A stretch of DNA of 64,000 nt, taken from the NCBI RefSeq assembly GCF_030814695.1, contig NZ_JAUSVL010000001.1, positions 4,872,227 to 4,936,226 on the forward strand, given 5' to 3'. The notes below the pieces were generated by a model. That model made no database searches. It saw nothing but the letters and a program-made list of their open reading frames with translations, and was not told the DNA's origin. The DNA comes from Oligosphaera ethanolica. Lineage in GTDB: Bacteria > Verrucomicrobiota > Lentisphaeria > Oligosphaerales > Oligosphaeraceae. Each line of letters begins with the position of its first letter. The stretch's first letter is position 1. The translations under genes and the position numbers were made by a program. Below, in pieces: positions 1-9,260 of the stretch.

Positions 1-1602
1 TGTTTCCGCAATGAGCTGTCCCGCTGTTATATTCACGATTTGGGCGCTGGCGGCGTGAAGATCGGTTTGGCGCAAGCCAATGCGGATTTCCGGCCGGGCG
101 ACGTCACCCAGTTCACGGTAGTGGACAACTGCATCATCCAGCGTGGCGGGCGCATTCACCACGGCGCCATTGGCGTGTGGATCGGCCATGCCAGTGACAA
201 CCGCGTGACCCACAATGACATCGGTGACTTCATCTACACCGGCGTGTCGGTGGGCTGGACCTGGGGCTATCGTCCGACGGTCGCACATCGCAACGTCATT
301 GACTTCAACCACATTCACCATATTGGCCAGGGTATTCTCAGCGATCTTGGTGGCGTCTATTCGCTCGGGCATTCGCCCGGCACGACGGTGAGCAACAACC
401 ACATCCACCACATTTATTCCTACGACTACTATGGCGCCGGCAGTTCGGGGCTGTACACGGACGAGGGCAGCGCCGAGATGGTCATGGAGAACAACCTGGT
501 GCACCACACGCGCAAGAGCGGCTTCCATCAGCATTACGGTCGGGACAACATCCTGCGCAACAACATCTTCGCATTCGGTCTCGATGGCCAGATTCAGCGG
601 TCGCGCAAGGAAGACCACCGCAGCTTCCTCTTCAGCAACAACATTGTCTACTGGGACAATGACAGCCCGCTGTTCACTCGGCCGACGCTGGACGATATGG
701 TGGAATTCCGCAGCAACCTCTACTGGAACACCGCTGGCGACGTGACCTTCAATGGCAAGAGCTTTGCGGAATGGCAAGCGCTGGGACGCGGGGAGGGCGA
801 TGTCATCGCCGACCCGCTCTTTGTCGATCCCGCTGCTGGCGATTATCGCTTGCGACCGGGTTCGCCAGCGGCGAAGATCGGCTTCAAGCCCTTTGACTAC
901 ACGCGTGCGGGAGTCTATGGCGATGATGCCTGGAAAGCCATCGCGGCGTCTCTAGAGGTGGCTCCCTTCGAGTTCACGGCGCGGCCGCCGGAACGCCTTA
1001 GTCCCGCTGTTCACGACTTCGAGGATGTGGCGCCGGGGGCCGAGCCCGACGGGCAGGTTTTCACGGAGAATCGCGGTGACTCGATCGTAGTAACCACTGA
1101 GCGCGCGAAATACGGGCGGCATTGCCTGAAGATACAGGACGTGCCGGGATTGAAGCACCGCTTCAATCCCCACTGGTGTTTGCTGGACCGCTGGCAGAGC
1201 GGCACGTTGCTGCTGTCTTTTGACATCAATCTGGAGGCGACGATGGTGCTCTATGTGGAGCTGCGTGACAACGAGCAGCCCTATCGCACGGGACCGAGTC
1301 TGCAGTTCCGCGAGGGCGTGCTGTCCGTGCGCGAAGCCGGCGCAGCGGAAGGCGAATATCGCGAACTGACGACACTGCCGATTGATAGCTGGTTCCGCAT
1401 ACAACTGGAAACGCCCCTGGGTAATGCGGCTGCGCAGGGCAGCACGCTGGTGATGATCGGGCCGGATGGCCAGGAGCAGCGTTGGCATGTTCGGCATGTC
1501 GATGACGATTGGCAGGCTGTGACCTGGCTAGGCTTCGTCGCTGACGGCGATGTCAAGGCGGCGTGCTGGCTGGACAATGTGCGCGCCAGTAAACGCGAAT
1601 GA
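1..1602 (+). CDS. Parallel beta-helix protein, 5' end outside the window
   Basis: The frame is open from base 1, so the N-terminus lies upstream; TTG at 40 is only an internal codon. The visible 533 codons begin with short Asn/His/Gly-rich turns (NNHIHHI, NNLVHH, NNIFAFG types) typical of a right-handed parallel beta-helix, as in polysaccharide lyases and alginate-epimerase-like proteins. From about residue 350 the repeats stop and a beta-sandwich-like C-terminal region follows (from [12 protein letters not shown]), plausibly a carbohydrate-binding module. Relatives start at 14303 and 24234. Probably exported, with a polysaccharide as target. Exact substrate and catalytic residues cannot be assigned. 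hldD follows after 75 bp on the same strand. Confidence 0.8.
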   Translation, partial: CFRNELSRCYIHDLGAGGVKIGLAQANADFRPGDVTQFTVVDNCIIQRGGRIHHGAIGVWIGHASDNRVTHNDIGDFIYTGVSVGWTWGYRPTVAHRNVIDFNHIHHIGQGILSDLGGVYSLGHSPGTTVSNNHIHHIYSYDYYGAGSSGLYTDEGSAEMVMENNLVHHTRKSGFHQHYGRDNILRNNIFAFGLDGQIQRSRKEDHRSFLFSNNIVYWDNDSPLFTRPTLDDMVEFRSNLYWNTAGDVTFNGKSFAEWQALGRGEGDVIADPLFVDPAAGDYRLRPGSPAAKIGFKPFDYTRAGVYGDDAWKAIAASLEVAPFEFTARPPERLSPAVHDFEDVAPGAEPDGQVFTENRGDSIVVTTERAKYGRHCLKIQDVPGLKHRFNPHWCLLDRWQSGTLLLSFDINLEATMVLYVELRDNEQPYRTGPSLQFREGVLSVREAGAAEGEYRELTTLPIDSWFRIQLETPLGNAAAQGSTLVMIGPDGQEQRWHVRHVDDDWQAVTWLGFVADGDVKAACWLDNVRASKRE

Positions 1603-1677
1603 GGCCGGCGCGCCGCGCCATGTGCGGCGGCGCTCTGGCAGGGTAATTGAGAGCAGGATACTAACGAGGACGAGCTT

Positions 1678-2673
1678 ATGATCGTAGTAACAGGCGGCGC
1701 AGGGCTGATTGGCAGTGCACTGGTGTGGACATTGAATCAGCAGGGCCGGGATGACATCGTCATTGTTGACCATCTCGGCGAGAGCGAGAAATGGCAGAAT
1801 CTGCGCGCGTTGCGCTTTCAGGACTACCTGGAGAAGGATGAGTTCAGACAGCTGTTGCTCAGCGGGCGCTGGCAGCGGCCCGTCGAGGCGATTGTGCATC
1901 TCGGCGCCTGCTCAGATACCACGGAAGTCAACGCCAGCTATCTGGCCGACAATAACTTCGCGTATGGGAAGCTCCTGGCTGAATATGCGGTGGCCAAGGG
2001 CAGCCGCATGGTCTACGCGTCCAGTGCGGCGACCTACGGCGATGGCGAAAGCGGGTTTAAGGATGACGAAGCCGGCATGTTTGCGCTGCGCCCACTGAAC
2101 AAATACGGCTATTCGAAGCTGTTGTTCGATCAGTGGCTGTATCAACGGGGCTGGCTGGGCAAGTTCACGGGCAATGGCGCGTCCTTTGTTGGGCTGAAGT
2201 ACTCTAACGTATTCGGGCCCAACGAGTACCATAAGGCTCACATGCGCAGCATGATCCTGCGCGCCTATGAGCAGATCAGCGCGACGGGGCGCGTCGGGCT
2301 CTTCAAGTCCTACCGGCCGGATTATGCCGATGGCGAACAGGTGCGGGATTTTCTCTACGTCAAAGACGCCGCGTTGATGACGCTGTTCTTTTTGCAGGAC
2401 GGCCGCGACACCTGCGGCATCTTCAATATCGGCTTTGGGGCGACCCGGTCGTGGAACGACTTGGCCCGGGCGGTCTTTGCGGCCATGGCGCTGCCAGAGG
2501 ACATCCACTACATCGACATGCCCGAGGCCCTGCGCGCGCGCTACCAGTACTACACTTGTCTGGAGATCGACAAGATCCGCCAGGCCGGCTACAAGCGGCC
2601 CATGCTGAGCCTGGAAGACGCCGTGGCCGACTACGTGGCGTACCTGCGCGACGGCCGGCACCTCGGGGACTGA
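1678..2673 (+). CDS. hldD: ADP-L-glycero-D-manno-heptose 6-epimerase
   Basis: Short-chain dehydrogenase/epimerase of 331 aa, close to the usual 310-330. The NAD(P)-binding glycine motif GGAGLIG is at residues 6-12. The catalytic YxxxK is YGYSK near residue 142, preceded by the Ser-rich YASSAATYG strand. The opening IVVTGGAGLIGS and the segment SNVFGPNEYHK are characteristic of HldD/RfaD. The enzyme converts ADP-D-glycero- to ADP-L-glycero-manno-heptose for the LPS inner core, which implies a Gram-negative outer membrane with heptose. ATG at 1678 is preceded by a GAGGACGAG ribosome-binding stretch. Followed by a tandem repeat, then the convergent AraC gene. Confidence 0.93.
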   Translation: MIVVTGGAGLIGSALVWTLNQQGRDDIVIVDHLGESEKWQNLRALRFQDYLEKDEFRQLLLSGRWQRPVEAIVHLGACSDTTEVNASYLADNNFAYGKLLAEYAVAKGSRMVYASSAATYGDGESGFKDDEAGMFALRPLNKYGYSKLLFDQWLYQRGWLGKFTGNGASFVGLKYSNVFGPNEYHKAHMRSMILRAYEQISATGRVGLFKSYRPDYADGEQVRDFLYVKDAALMTLFFLQDGRDTCGIFNIGFGATRSWNDLARAVFAAMALPEDIHYIDMPEALRARYQYYTCLEIDKIRQAGYKRPMLSLEDAVADYVAYLRDGRHLGD

Positions 2674-2690
2674 CTCTTTTCTATCCGCAG

Positions 2691-2891
2691 ATGGCGCCGA
2701 TTAACGCCGCCGGTAGAAAGACGATGCAGATTATATCTCACGCGAAGGCGCGAAGGCGCGATGAAAGGGCGGACCCATGTGTCCGCCCCATAGATGGCGC
2801 CGATTAACGCCGCCGGTAGAAAGACGATGAGATTATATCTCACGCGAAGGCGCGAAGGCGCGATGTAGGGGCGGACCCATGTGTCCGCCCC
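2691..2891. repeat. Two-unit tandem repeat of about 100 bp between convergent genes
   Basis: Unit 1 is 2691-2790 and unit 2 is 2794-2891, nearly identical. Each begins ATGGCGCCGATTAACGCC, contains a doubled GCGAAGGC stretch, and ends with an inverted repeat GGGCGGAC-N6-GTCCGCCC (8-bp stem). A third partial start (TATCTCACGCGAGGCGCGA) follows at about 2898. It lies between the stop codons of hldD and the AraC gene, so the hairpins could act as bidirectional terminators; that role is inferred. Confidence 0.85.
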
Positions 2892-2948
2892 TTGAATTAT
2901 CTCACGCGAGGCGCGACGAAGGCCATTTTCTCGGCGGATAGTATTGAC

Positions 2949-3830
2949 TTATTTGCGGAGGGCGCCGGGGTGGCAGCCGTAGGCGGCTTTGAAGAGACGG
3001 TAGAAGAAGCTGAGGTCATTGAAGCCGCAGGCGTAGCAGATTTCGGAAATGGTCAGCGACTGGTCGTGGATGATCAGCTGGCGGGCGACGCCGAGGCGTT
3101 GATTGCGCATGGCCTCGCCGAGCGAGCAGTGGTAATGCCGATTGAAGACCCGGCTGAGATATTGCCGGCTGACACCGAGGCGGTTGGCGAGGGCGTCGCC
3201 GCTGATGTCGTCGCGAAAATGTTCGCGGATGAATTGCGCGGCCTGGTCGGCGATGGCCTTGCCGTGGCCACGGTGGCTTTTCTGGTCGCTCTGTCTGGCG
3301 ATGAGACAGAGCAGTTCCAGCAACTGCAAGCGCAGAACGGCTTGGTAGTTGGTCTTGGCCTGGTTGAATTCCTTGAGCATGGCACGGATAAGCGCGGCGG
3401 TACTGCTGTCGGCTTTCTGGATGTAGAGCCGTTCGCGCAGTTCGCGTTGGGCAGCGGGTTTGGCGTCGGGCTGGAGAATTTGCAGGAAATCCGCCGGTTT
3501 ATCGAGCAGGTCGGTACCGAAGGCGATAAGCTCGGGCAGGAAGATGATATTGCAGATTTCGATGCAGTCGCTGGGGGCGATGCTGAAGCTGGTGACGTCG
3601 TCGGGATGGATGACAAAGAGCGTGTCGGGCTGGAGGTCGTAGGCGACACCGTCGATGACTTCGGCGCCATGGCCGGCGATGACGTAGATGATCTTCCAGA
3701 AATTCCGGCAGTACTGATGGGGGTAGCTCTCGCTGTTGTGCCGGATAGTGAAGATGCTGAAGGGAAAGTCGTCTTTCCAGAATTGACTGGCAGTCAGGCG
3801 GACAATGGGCAGGTCGATGGGCGATGACAT
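2949..3830 (-). CDS. AraC-family transcriptional regulator
   Basis: 293 aa. The N-terminal ~150 residues look like a cupin-type sensing domain (YVIAGHGAEVIDGVAYDLQPDTLFVIHPDD). The C-terminal ~100 residues are the two-helix-turn-helix AraC DNA-binding domain: ISGDALANRLGVSRQYLSRVF and the signature ISEICYACGFNDLSFFYRLFK, ending ...GCHPGALRK. Such proteins usually sense a sugar and control carbohydrate genes, matching the polysaccharide genes around it, though the target is unknown. The start ATG at 3830 follows a GGAGTCCCGCCC leader. Repeat A copy 1 lies just upstream, beginning 24 bp from the start, so it may have separated the gene from its original promoter. Confidence 0.93.
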   Translation of the reverse strand: MSSPIDLPIVRLTASQFWKDDFPFSIFTIRHNSESYPHQYCRNFWKIIYVIAGHGAEVIDGVAYDLQPDTLFVIHPDDVTSFSIAPSDCIEICNIIFLPELIAFGTDLLDKPADFLQILQPDAKPAAQRELRERLYIQKADSSTAALIRAMLKEFNQAKTNYQAVLRLQLLELLCLIARQSDQKSHRGHGKAIADQAAQFIREHFRDDISGDALANRLGVSRQYLSRVFNRHYHCSLGEAMRNQRLGVARQLIIHDQSLTISEICYACGFNDLSFFYRLFKAAYGCHPGALRK

Positions 3831-3853
3831 GGGCGGGACTCCGCGATGAACTC

Positions 3854-4077
3854 GAGGTTAACCGAAAAGCATAGTTAGGTTTTCGAGGGGGAGGAAAGAG
3901 GCATTGCCCCTTTTCGCCCCCTCGCGCTCTCCTACCTATCCCTTTTCGGCTCCGAGCATGGCCTGAACTTTTCACCACCGTTTATGCGGCGAATATGTCT
4001 ATATTTAAAGCCAAAAGATAGCTTGGTGAAAGCGATTACGACAGACATAAATCGCCTGGGGCTTTTCGGATGGCCTC
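3854..4077. mobile_element. Repeat family A, copy 1 (MITE-like, 224 bp)
   Basis: Begins GAGGTTAACCGAAAAGC and ends GCTTTTCGGATGGCCTC, which are inverted repeats of each other apart from a few bases. Flanking 6-bp direct repeats are GAACTC (3848-3853) and GAACTT (4078-4083). It carries the family palindrome near 3886-3927 with tip AGAGGCATTGCCCCT, then CTACCTATCCCTTTTCGGCTC. It lacks the second hairpin seen in copies 4 and 5, which accounts for its shorter length. No coding capacity. Other copies: 17800-18425, 34003-34305, 53913-54214, 54738-55039. Confidence 0.85.
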
Positions 4078-4170
4078 GAACTTGGACAACAGGACGGCGT
4101 AACCCGCGCGGGAGCGTGGCCGGTTACGCCGTCCTGGCAGGGCGCGGTGCCCCTGGGCTGGTTCGTGTCG

Positions 4171-6453
4171 TTATTTACTGGCGGCGGGCGCGGCGGAAGC
4201 GGCGGGAGCGGCAGCGGCCTTTGCTTCGGCGGCAACCTTTGCCTCGGCCTCAACTTTGGCTTGTTCGATGACCTCTACTTTTGCTTTTGCTTCGGCCTCG
4301 ATTTGGGCGGCCTTTTCGCGTTCAGCGGCCTGTTGTTTACGGACATTGCGGTAGTGGCAGCCGCCGGCGCAGAGGAGGATGATGAGGATGGCGATCAGGG
4401 TATTGCGCAGCCAGAAGCTGCGGGGCGTGCCTACGGCGTCTTTGGGGAAGATACCGAAGTTACTGAACTGATTGCGCAGTTTGGAGTCCAGGCGCATGCG
4501 CAGGTTGATGGCCCAGCCGCAGCCTTCGAGGATGGAGCTGAGGTCCTGGCGGTTCAGTTTGATGACGGCGATGAGGATCACCGGCAGCATCAGCGCCAGA
4601 ATGGCGCAGAGCACGCCAATCCAGATTTGCAGGCCGGTCATGCCGGACACTGTTTTGGTGATGAAGGCCAGTGCCGACCCCAAGGCAGCGAAGGCAACGC
4701 TGGCGCCAATGAGCATCGTACCGCCGGGCATCTTGCTGTCACTTTTGGGCGTCGTCGCCGCCGGTGCGGGGGCGGGCGCGGCGCCAGGGGTGAGCGCCTT
4801 GTTGAGGCTGCCTTGGAGATTTTTTTCCGCAGCGCCTGACAAGCCTTCGATCTTGCCTTCGATTAGTCCCCACAGACGACTGAAGGGCGCGTACATTGCT
4901 TCGCGGATACAGACGGGATTTTCGACCACCTGGAGGACCTTGGCGTCGTAGTCTTTTTTGTTGATATCGTAGAAGACGCCGCGTTTACCGGCGACGAGAT
5001 TGCCCTTGCTGCCGGAGGTGACAGGGACGACCACGATCATCTTGTCGGTCGGGCTCTTTTCGACTTCAACGTAGAGAGTAAACATCTGGCTGCTCTTGGC
5101 CAGCAGCTGGTGGTTAGCGATGGTGTCGATCTTCAAGGCGACATTGAACCAGCGACCATCAATGACCAGCGACCCGCACTCAAAGAGCGCGTGGCTGTTT
5201 TCAGCGTAGAGATCGCGGAAGCAGACGAAGTTGTTGACGAAACGGATGAGGTAGCTGCGATAGAGCAGGAGTTTCTCGACTTCCTTGGCGGCGCGGACGG
5301 TTTCGGCCACGGCCTTGTCCATCACCAGGAGTTTACGGACTTCCGCGATGAGGGCGTCGTTCGCGAGGTAGGCGCGGAGCTTGTCCGCAGGAATTTTCTC
5401 GACGATGCCGCCTTTTTTTGCGGCGAGGTAGGCCATATAAGGCGCGAAGAGGTCTTTGATTTTCTGCCAGTCGGCGGGAGTGAGGGTCGTGGTCTGATCG
5501 CCGAGAAGCGGCTTGATGATCTTGTTGACGACGTCTTGCCACCAGCCTTGGTAGAGCGGGTTGATCTTGGTTATATCGAGGGGCAGCAGCGATTCGGCGT
5601 TGGGTGGCGCGAAGGGCAGTGCCTGGAGGTAGGCGTTGACCTCGTCTTGATTGGCCGGGTCGAAGGCGGCAACCTTGGCGTCGGGGGCCATGGCCTTGGT
5701 TTGCAGGCGGCCGTCAAAAGCCAGCAGGCGGCTGAGTTCGAAGACCTTGTCGATCTTGGCGCTGTGAGTCTGCAGCAGGGCGCTGAGGGCGGGCGTGTCG
5801 GCGCCGCAGGTCATGATGGCCGTGGTATCGCAGCCGGCGGGAATCTCGCCTTGGGCGAGCCATTCGAGGAAGGGCGGGATGGCCGCCAGGAAGTCGTTGA
5901 GTTCTTTCTCGCTGGCGCCCATGGAGCCGTCGATGTCTTTGGTGCCGCCGGTGGCGGCGACGATATCGGCGAGGATTTCCTTGACCGCGGCGTTGTCGCC
6001 GGCGGATTTGGCGGTGAGGACGCCGTCGCCATTGAGGGCGCGAGCCTGCACAGTACTGAGGAAGGAGCGAATTTGCGCCAGGGAGATGGTGCTGGCGTCG
6101 CTGCTGGCCAGTTCTTTGTGAATGTACTTGGCTGATGCGGTGAGGGCCTTGCCGCTGTCATCACCGGCGTTGATGTCGGCCAAAGCGAGCTTGCCGTCGA
6201 AGTCGCTGGTGATTTTGCTCTTGTCGGGGAGTTGTTTGAGCAGCCAGGTAATGGCGGCCTTGATGTCTTCGCAGGTGACGCGGCCCTTGGCGCCCTGGTC
6301 CAGGGCGGTGATGAGTTGCGGGTCGCAGTGGAAGACATGGGACGGGGCGCTGGTGGCGCCCCAGAGGGCCTCGTCAAGTTGGAGGACTTCGGACAGGTCT
6401 TGGCCATTTTCAATGACCATCTGGTACGATTTGCCGTAGCGTGCGAACTTCAT
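4171..6453 (-). CDS. Large C-terminally membrane-anchored protein of unknown function
   Basis: 760 aa, not recognised. The N-terminal ~550 residues are soluble-looking and contain Asp-rich turns such as ALADINAGDDSG and ALNGDGVLTAKSAGD that resemble calcium-binding loops. A Pro/Ala linker (TPGAAPAPAPAATTPKS) follows. Then come three hydrophobic helices: MLIGASVAFAALGSALAF, IWIGVLCAILALMLPVILIAVI and LIAILIILLCAGGC. The last ~60 residues are a charged Ala/Glu/Lys coiled-coil-like tail. The start at 6453 has a strong GGGGAGAG ribosome-binding site. It lies 66 bp downstream of the metallo-hydrolase gene on the same strand, so co-transcription is possible. A tethered scaffold or envelope protein is plausible but unproven. 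Confidence 0.8.
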   Translation of the reverse strand: MKFARYGKSYQMVIENGQDLSEVLQLDEALWGATSAPSHVFHCDPQLITALDQGAKGRVTCEDIKAAITWLLKQLPDKSKITSDFDGKLALADINAGDDSGKALTASAKYIHKELASSDASTISLAQIRSFLSTVQARALNGDGVLTAKSAGDNAAVKEILADIVAATGGTKDIDGSMGASEKELNDFLAAIPPFLEWLAQGEIPAGCDTTAIMTCGADTPALSALLQTHSAKIDKVFELSRLLAFDGRLQTKAMAPDAKVAAFDPANQDEVNAYLQALPFAPPNAESLLPLDITKINPLYQGWWQDVVNKIIKPLLGDQTTTLTPADWQKIKDLFAPYMAYLAAKKGGIVEKIPADKLRAYLANDALIAEVRKLLVMDKAVAETVRAAKEVEKLLLYRSYLIRFVNNFVCFRDLYAENSHALFECGSLVIDGRWFNVALKIDTIANHQLLAKSSQMFTLYVEVEKSPTDKMIVVVPVTSGSKGNLVAGKRGVFYDINKKDYDAKVLQVVENPVCIREAMYAPFSRLWGLIEGKIEGLSGAAEKNLQGSLNKALTPGAAPAPAPAATTPKSDSKMPGGTMLIGASVAFAALGSALAFITKTVSGMTGLQIWIGVLCAILALMLPVILIAVIKLNRQDLSSILEGCGWAINLRMRLDSKLRNQFSNFGIFPKDAVGTPRSFWLRNTLIAILIILLCAGGCHYRNVRKQQAAEREKAAQIEAEAKAKVEVIEQAKVEAEAKVAAEAKAAAAPAASAAPAASK

Positions 6454-6519
6454 GGTTGGACTCTCCCCTCTGCAAATGTTTTTGTGTTTTTATAATACAC
6501 CGTGTTTTTGCCCGGTTAA

Positions 6520-7914
6520 TCAATCCAGTTTGACGGTCGTGTTGTATTGGGGCACGACGCTGTTCCAGCCGAAATCGTCTTTGAGCAGCTTGGCGAAGGT
6601 TTTGGACGCGTTGACTTCGCCGTGAGTCACGAAGACTTTGCGGGGTTTATTGCTGAGGGTTTTCAGCCAGCGGCAGAGTTCCTGCTGGTCGGCATGGGCG
6701 GAGAAGCCGGTGATCTTGGTGATACGGGCTTTGACGTCGTATTCTTCGCCGAGGATGCGGACCTTCGGGGCGCCATCAAGGATGATGCGGCCGAGGGTGC
6801 CTTCGGCTTGATAGCCCACAAAGAGCACGGTGCTTTCGGGCCGGGAGATATTATGGCCGAGGTGGTGTTTGATACGGCCGCCGGTGCACATGCCCGAGCC
6901 GGCGATGACGATGGCCGAGCCGCGGATGTGGTTGATGGATTTGGACTCGGCTACCGAGCGGACCATGGTGACGCCGGGCATACGGAAGGAACGCATCAGC
7001 TTGGTGGTGTCGGTATCAAAGAGGTACGGGTGACGCTTGAAGACTTCGGTGACTTTGATCGCCATGGGGCTGTCCACGAAGATGCGCAGGTGCGGGATGC
7101 GGTTGGCTTTGAGTAGCTGGGCCAGATAGTAGATCAGTTCTTGGGTGCGTTCGACGGCGAAGCTGGGAATGATGATGTTACCGCCGCGTTGGTCGGTGTC
7201 ATTGATGACCTCGGCGAGTTCTTCGGGGATGTCCGCCTGTTCGCCGTGGCGACGGTCGCCGTAGGTTGATTCGCAGACGACGTAGTCGGCGGGTCCGAGG
7301 GCCTCCGGGTCGCGCAGGATTGGCATATCCCAGCGGCCGACGTCGCCGGAAAAGATGACGCTGCGGCTTTCCTGGCCCTGGGTGACGGTGAAGCGCACGC
7401 AAGCGGCGCCGAGGATGTGGCCGACTTCGAGGAATTCGGCCTGGATGCCCTCGTCGAGATCAATGGGCTTGTTGAAATCCCATGGCACGAGTTTGGGGAA
7501 GACGGCTTCGGCGTCTTCGACGGTGTAGAGCGGCACATCGGGAAAGGGGCCTTGGCGGCCTTCGCGCAGATGGCGTTTGCGTTTGAATTCGGCGTCTTCC
7601 TCGTTGATCTTGGCGCAGTCAAGCATGATGATCTTAGCGATATCGACGCTGGCGCGGGTGGCGTAGATGCTGCCGGTGAAGCCGGCTTTGACCAGTCGCG
7701 GGAGCAGTCCACAGTGGTCAAGATGGGCGTGGGTGAGGACGACCGCATCGACCTTTGCCGGCGGGAAGGGGAAGTCCTGCCAGTTCCGCTCTTTCAGTGA
7801 TCGTTCCTGGTAGAGACCGCAGTCGATCATGATGTTTTTATTGTTTGCCCGCAGCAGATAACGCGAGCCGGTGACATTTTGCGTGGCGCCATAAAAACTG
7901 ATGGCAAATTCCAT
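6520..7914 (-). CDS. Beta-CASP metallo-beta-lactamase-fold RNA-processing hydrolase
   Basis: 464 aa from ATG 7914, chosen because AAGGAG lies nine bases upstream; a TTG 18 bases earlier overlaps that site. The zinc motif HAHLDHCG and downstream histidines (VGHILGAACVRF, SGDVG) define the metallo-beta-lactamase fold. The segments DSPMAIKVTEVFKRH, SGMCTGGRIKHHL and GFSAHADQQEL are the beta-CASP motifs of CPSF73/YSH1-like RNases. Such proteins cleave RNA in the cytoplasm. The closest class is the bacterial/archaeal CPSF-like exonuclease group rather than RNase J. Lies between two minus-strand genes with short gaps (37 and 66 bp), suggesting one transcript. Confidence 0.92.
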   Translation of the reverse strand: MEFAISFYGATQNVTGSRYLLRANNKNIMIDCGLYQERSLKERNWQDFPFPPAKVDAVVLTHAHLDHCGLLPRLVKAGFTGSIYATRASVDIAKIIMLDCAKINEEDAEFKRKRHLREGRQGPFPDVPLYTVEDAEAVFPKLVPWDFNKPIDLDEGIQAEFLEVGHILGAACVRFTVTQGQESRSVIFSGDVGRWDMPILRDPEALGPADYVVCESTYGDRRHGEQADIPEELAEVINDTDQRGGNIIIPSFAVERTQELIYYLAQLLKANRIPHLRIFVDSPMAIKVTEVFKRHPYLFDTDTTKLMRSFRMPGVTMVRSVAESKSINHIRGSAIVIAGSGMCTGGRIKHHLGHNISRPESTVLFVGYQAEGTLGRIILDGAPKVRILGEEYDVKARITKITGFSAHADQQELCRWLKTLSNKPRKVFVTHGEVNASKTFAKLLKDDFGWNSVVPQYNTTVKLD

Positions 7915-7951
7915 GATGAAGAACTCCTTCAACGGTTATGGTTGGCAGACT

Positions 7952-9037
7952 TCACGGTTGGGGAGCGCCGAGCAGGCCCTCGTGGAACCACACGGGCTCG
8001 TAACCGTGGTCGGTGAGAAAACGCAGGGCGCAGTCCAGGCGTTCAGCGTGATCAGGAACGAAATGATGGTAGAAGGGCCAAAAGTACTGTTCGTGGGTCA
8101 ACAGGTCAATGACCTCCGAGCGGGATCCGGCGGCGATGGCGGCCGACAGGCAAGGAAGAATGTCGGCCAGTGGTGTGCTGTTGAGGACCAGGTCGATTTG
8201 GCTGAGCATGATGCCGCTGGCGAATTCCATGAGGCGGCCGCGGCTTTCGACCTGGGCACAGCGCCAGTCGTCTAAGCCGTAGCTGACTGCGTAGTGCTGC
8301 TCCTGGCGGCGGAAGTAGCCGCTGAGGGCAGTCGTGCCGCGTTTGGCTATAGCGGGCAGGACTGACGGGAGCAGCTCGCCCCAATGCACGATGGTTGGCG
8401 GGCACCAGCTGGCCGGGCCGGCGAAGCGCACAATTTCGTCGTGGATGAGATCGATGTCGGCCAGGACTTTTTCCGCGCGGGCGTATTGGTAGGGGCGATC
8501 GGGGAATTCCGCGTAGGCGTGCCACGTCATGCGCAGCCAGGGGCTGGCGGCTGCGAATTGCGCGCGCCAGCGATCGGGCAGCATCTTCAGGGTGAAGTCT
8601 TTTTCCGGGCTTTCGTAGAAGAGATTGAGGCTGAAGCGGGTGCCGTAGTTGTCATGCAGGCGTTTGAGGATGGCCAGATAGTGGTTGCTGAAGATGTCCG
8701 CAGGCTGTTGCCGGCAGAGCTCGCGCAGGAAAAAACAGTTGTCGTCAATGGCGAAGCGGTAGCGCTTTTGCGTTGACTGGTCCCAGATGACGCTGATGCG
8801 CTGTTCGCTCTGGCCTTGGTGGCCGCTGGCGGTGGCGACAATGTCGTTGCAGCGCTGGCGTAGTGGTATCTGCGCCGTAAAGCCATCGCCTTGGCGTTGC
8901 GCGGCGACGCCGTTTACTGTCACGTTGCATGCTAAGGGCGCCGTGCCCCGGACGGTGATAAGCAACGCGTCGCCAGCGGCAACGCCGTCGCGATGGTTAA
9001 GCAACGCGCCATGTACCGGCTCATGTATGTTCAGCAT
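7952..9037 (-). CDS. Uncharacterised protein with deacetylase-like catalytic region
   Basis: 361 aa from ATG 9037 (CAGGTG upstream); a TTG at 9064 would add nine residues. The first ~95 residues look like an Ig/beta-sandwich module (GDALLITVRGTAPLACNVTVNGV). The rest begins RYRFAIDDNCFFLRELCRQ and includes YGTRFSLNLFYESPEKDF and TWHAYAEFPD, which fit a polysaccharide-deacetylase-like beta/alpha barrel with an early Asp pair. Those residues are only a resemblance, not proof of activity. No signal peptide is apparent. The neighbourhood (hydrolases, SGNH esterase, deacetylase) supports a carbohydrate role. Confidence 0.75.
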   Translation of the reverse strand: MLNIHEPVHGALLNHRDGVAAGDALLITVRGTAPLACNVTVNGVAAQRQGDGFTAQIPLRQRCNDIVATASGHQGQSEQRISVIWDQSTQKRYRFAIDDNCFFLRELCRQQPADIFSNHYLAILKRLHDNYGTRFSLNLFYESPEKDFTLKMLPDRWRAQFAAASPWLRMTWHAYAEFPDRPYQYARAEKVLADIDLIHDEIVRFAGPASWCPPTIVHWGELLPSVLPAIAKRGTTALSGYFRRQEQHYAVSYGLDDWRCAQVESRGRLMEFASGIMLSQIDLVLNSTPLADILPCLSAAIAAGSRSEVIDLLTHEQYFWPFYHHFVPDHAERLDCALRFLTDHGYEPVWFHEGLLGAPQP

Positions 9038-9159
9038 AGACACCTGGGTGATTGAGGTGAACAATAATGTTGTTAGCTGGCCAAATATACACCGGAAACT
9101 AGGAATAAAACGCAGGTGGGGAAAAATCTGCCTGGGTCTGGTCGTCTGTCTTCTGTCGC

Positions 9160-9253
9160 GGACCGATCGGACCGATCGGACCGATCGGACCGATCAATCG
9201 TCGGATCAGTCGGATCAGTCGGATCAGTCGGATCCGTCTGATCCGTCCGATCA
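9160..9253. repeat. 9-bp tandem repeat in two complementary arms
   Basis: Left arm: about four tandem copies of GGACCGATC. Right arm: repeats of GGATCAGTC passing into GGATCCGTC. The arms can pair through G-C, A-T and G-T pairs to form a long imperfect hairpin. GATC recurs about every nine bases. It lies between the starts of the gene at 9037 and the end of the HAD gene at 9261. A sister array is at 14168-14277. Confidence 0.88.
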
Positions 9254-9260
9254 TCATTGG

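Noticed and set aside
2892-3827. 311-codon plus-strand frame
   Set aside because: Antisense to the AraC gene; no homology signature.
5110-6135. 341-codon plus-strand frame
   Set aside because: Antisense to the 760-residue protein and low complexity.
9160-9253. Possible CRISPR array
   Set aside because: 9-bp units without unique spacers; no cas genes.
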